The notes under the pieces are model-generated. The model was given only the letters and a program-made list of their open reading frames with translations. It was not told the DNA's origin and ran no database searches. A DNA stretch of 8,107 nucleotides from Planctomycetaceae bacterium. Its GTDB lineage: Bacteria > Planctomycetota > Planctomycetia > Pirellulales > Thermoguttaceae. Shown one piece after another: positions 7,684 through 8,107 of the stretch. Both the position numbers and the translations under genes were made by a program. The stretch is from positions 1 through 8,107 of the forward strand of contig JAITBS010000355.1 of the NCBI GenBank assembly GCA_031283515.1, given 5' to 3'. Positions within the stretch are counted from its first letter, which is position 1. Each line of letters starts with the position of its first letter.

Positions 7684-8107
7684 ATGAAAAGAATTTTTGT
7701 ATTAACTTTGTTTTCGTTCCTTTTACTACCGTTTGCTGTTTTGGCGCAACAAAATCCCGATATTAACGTTTGGGTTAAAGACTACGAAGGGCGCATCAAA
7801 AACGTTACGGAATCACGGCAAAAACAGAAACCGAACTTTCAAACCGATCTTCAATTTTCGAAACCGGATTATGTCGTTTTCGTGCCGGAAGTCGAACCGG
7901 AAAAACTCGGCGATATGTACAATGACCATTTTCAAGTCTTCGATAAACCAAATGGAAAACTCTTTGCTATTTGGTGTCAAGCATCTGTCGAAGGTGCTCC
8001 CGATCAACATGTTGCGTTTTCCCGTAGTTTCGATAAAGGGAAAACATGGGAAAAACCTCACACTTTAGCCGGAAATAAAACGGTTGCCGAAGGAATCAAA
8101 ACGAATG
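7684..8107 (+). CDS. Secreted Asp-box (sialidase/BNR-repeat-like) protein, 3' end outside window
   Basis: 141 codons are visible and the frame is open at the window edge. Residues 1-21 form a signal peptide (MKRIFVLTLFSFLLLPFAVLA, probable cut before QQNPD). The mature part reads DYVVFVPEVEPEKLGDMYND, then HFQVFDKPNGKLFAIWCQAS, then a clear Asp-box SFDKGKTW (115-122; consensus S-x-D-x-G-x-T-W) in HVAFSRSFDKGKTWEKP. This pattern is the first blade of sialidase-type six-bladed propellers (GH33 and related exo-alpha-sialidase-like proteins). It could release sialic acids or other sugars from host or environmental glycans, but the catalytic Arg/Tyr/Glu residues lie outside the window, so activity cannot be judged. 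The operator-like palindrome upstream suggests regulated expression, and the hairpin at 7526-7590 separates it from the lipoprotein unit. Confidence 0.88.
   Translation, partial: MKRIFVLTLFSFLLLPFAVLAQQNPDINVWVKDYEGRIKNVTESRQKQKPNFQTDLQFSKPDYVVFVPEVEPEKLGDMYNDHFQVFDKPNGKLFAIWCQASVEGAPDQHVAFSRSFDKGKTWEKPHTLAGNKTVAEGIKTN

Overview
The window looks like chromosome of an AT-rich member of the Planctomycetota. Four things point there: a DUF1559 (H-X9-DG) protein followed by a small lipoprotein with a carboxypeptidase-regulatory-like fold, a Tat-exported Gfo/Idh/MocA oxidoreductase, a secreted Asp-box (sialidase-like) protein, and a beta-propeller/cytochrome c fusion. Ribosome-binding sites are clear at only two genes. 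The phylum is an inference from protein families; the sequence contains no marker such as rRNA.

Left part (1-3363), all on the minus strand. tRNA-Pro(CGG) has its own strong promoter. A second sigma70-type promoter follows and reads into a PAS-AAA+-Fis transcriptional regulator. 53 bases after that gene comes a long secreted beta-propeller protein with a C-terminal heme c motif, which runs off the left edge of the window. Its frame is open for 534 codons with no stop. The regulator is a sigma54-activator relative that has lost the GAFTGA loop and has an altered Walker B, so it probably does not activate sigma54 polymerase in the classical way.

Middle part (3364-6068), plus strand. A region of about 200 bases without a convincing gene holds two short palindromes. 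It is followed by a TTGACG-N17-TAAACT promoter, a good Shine-Dalgarno and a Gfo/Idh/MocA oxidoreductase with a twin-arginine signal. The next intergenic region carries a cluster of direct and inverted repeats built on one word (GTCCGCAGATTACGCA and its complement). A short RluA-type pseudouridine synthase follows.

Right part (6069-8107), plus strand. A DUF1559 gene has lost its prepilin-like N-terminus: homologous coding sequence continues in frame upstream of the first ATG, then stops 42 bases after the previous gene. A lipoprotein gene sits 27 bases downstream, then a long imperfect hairpin that probably terminates this unit. The last gene, entering from 7684, is a secreted protein with an Asp-box. 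It has a strong Shine-Dalgarno and a near-perfect 10+10 base palindrome upstream.

I see no CRISPR array, transposase, phage gene or recognisable defence system. The most noteworthy items are the degenerate sigma54-activator paired with the propeller-cytochrome gene, the in-frame microsatellites in that gene, the beheaded DUF1559 gene and the intergenic repeat cluster.
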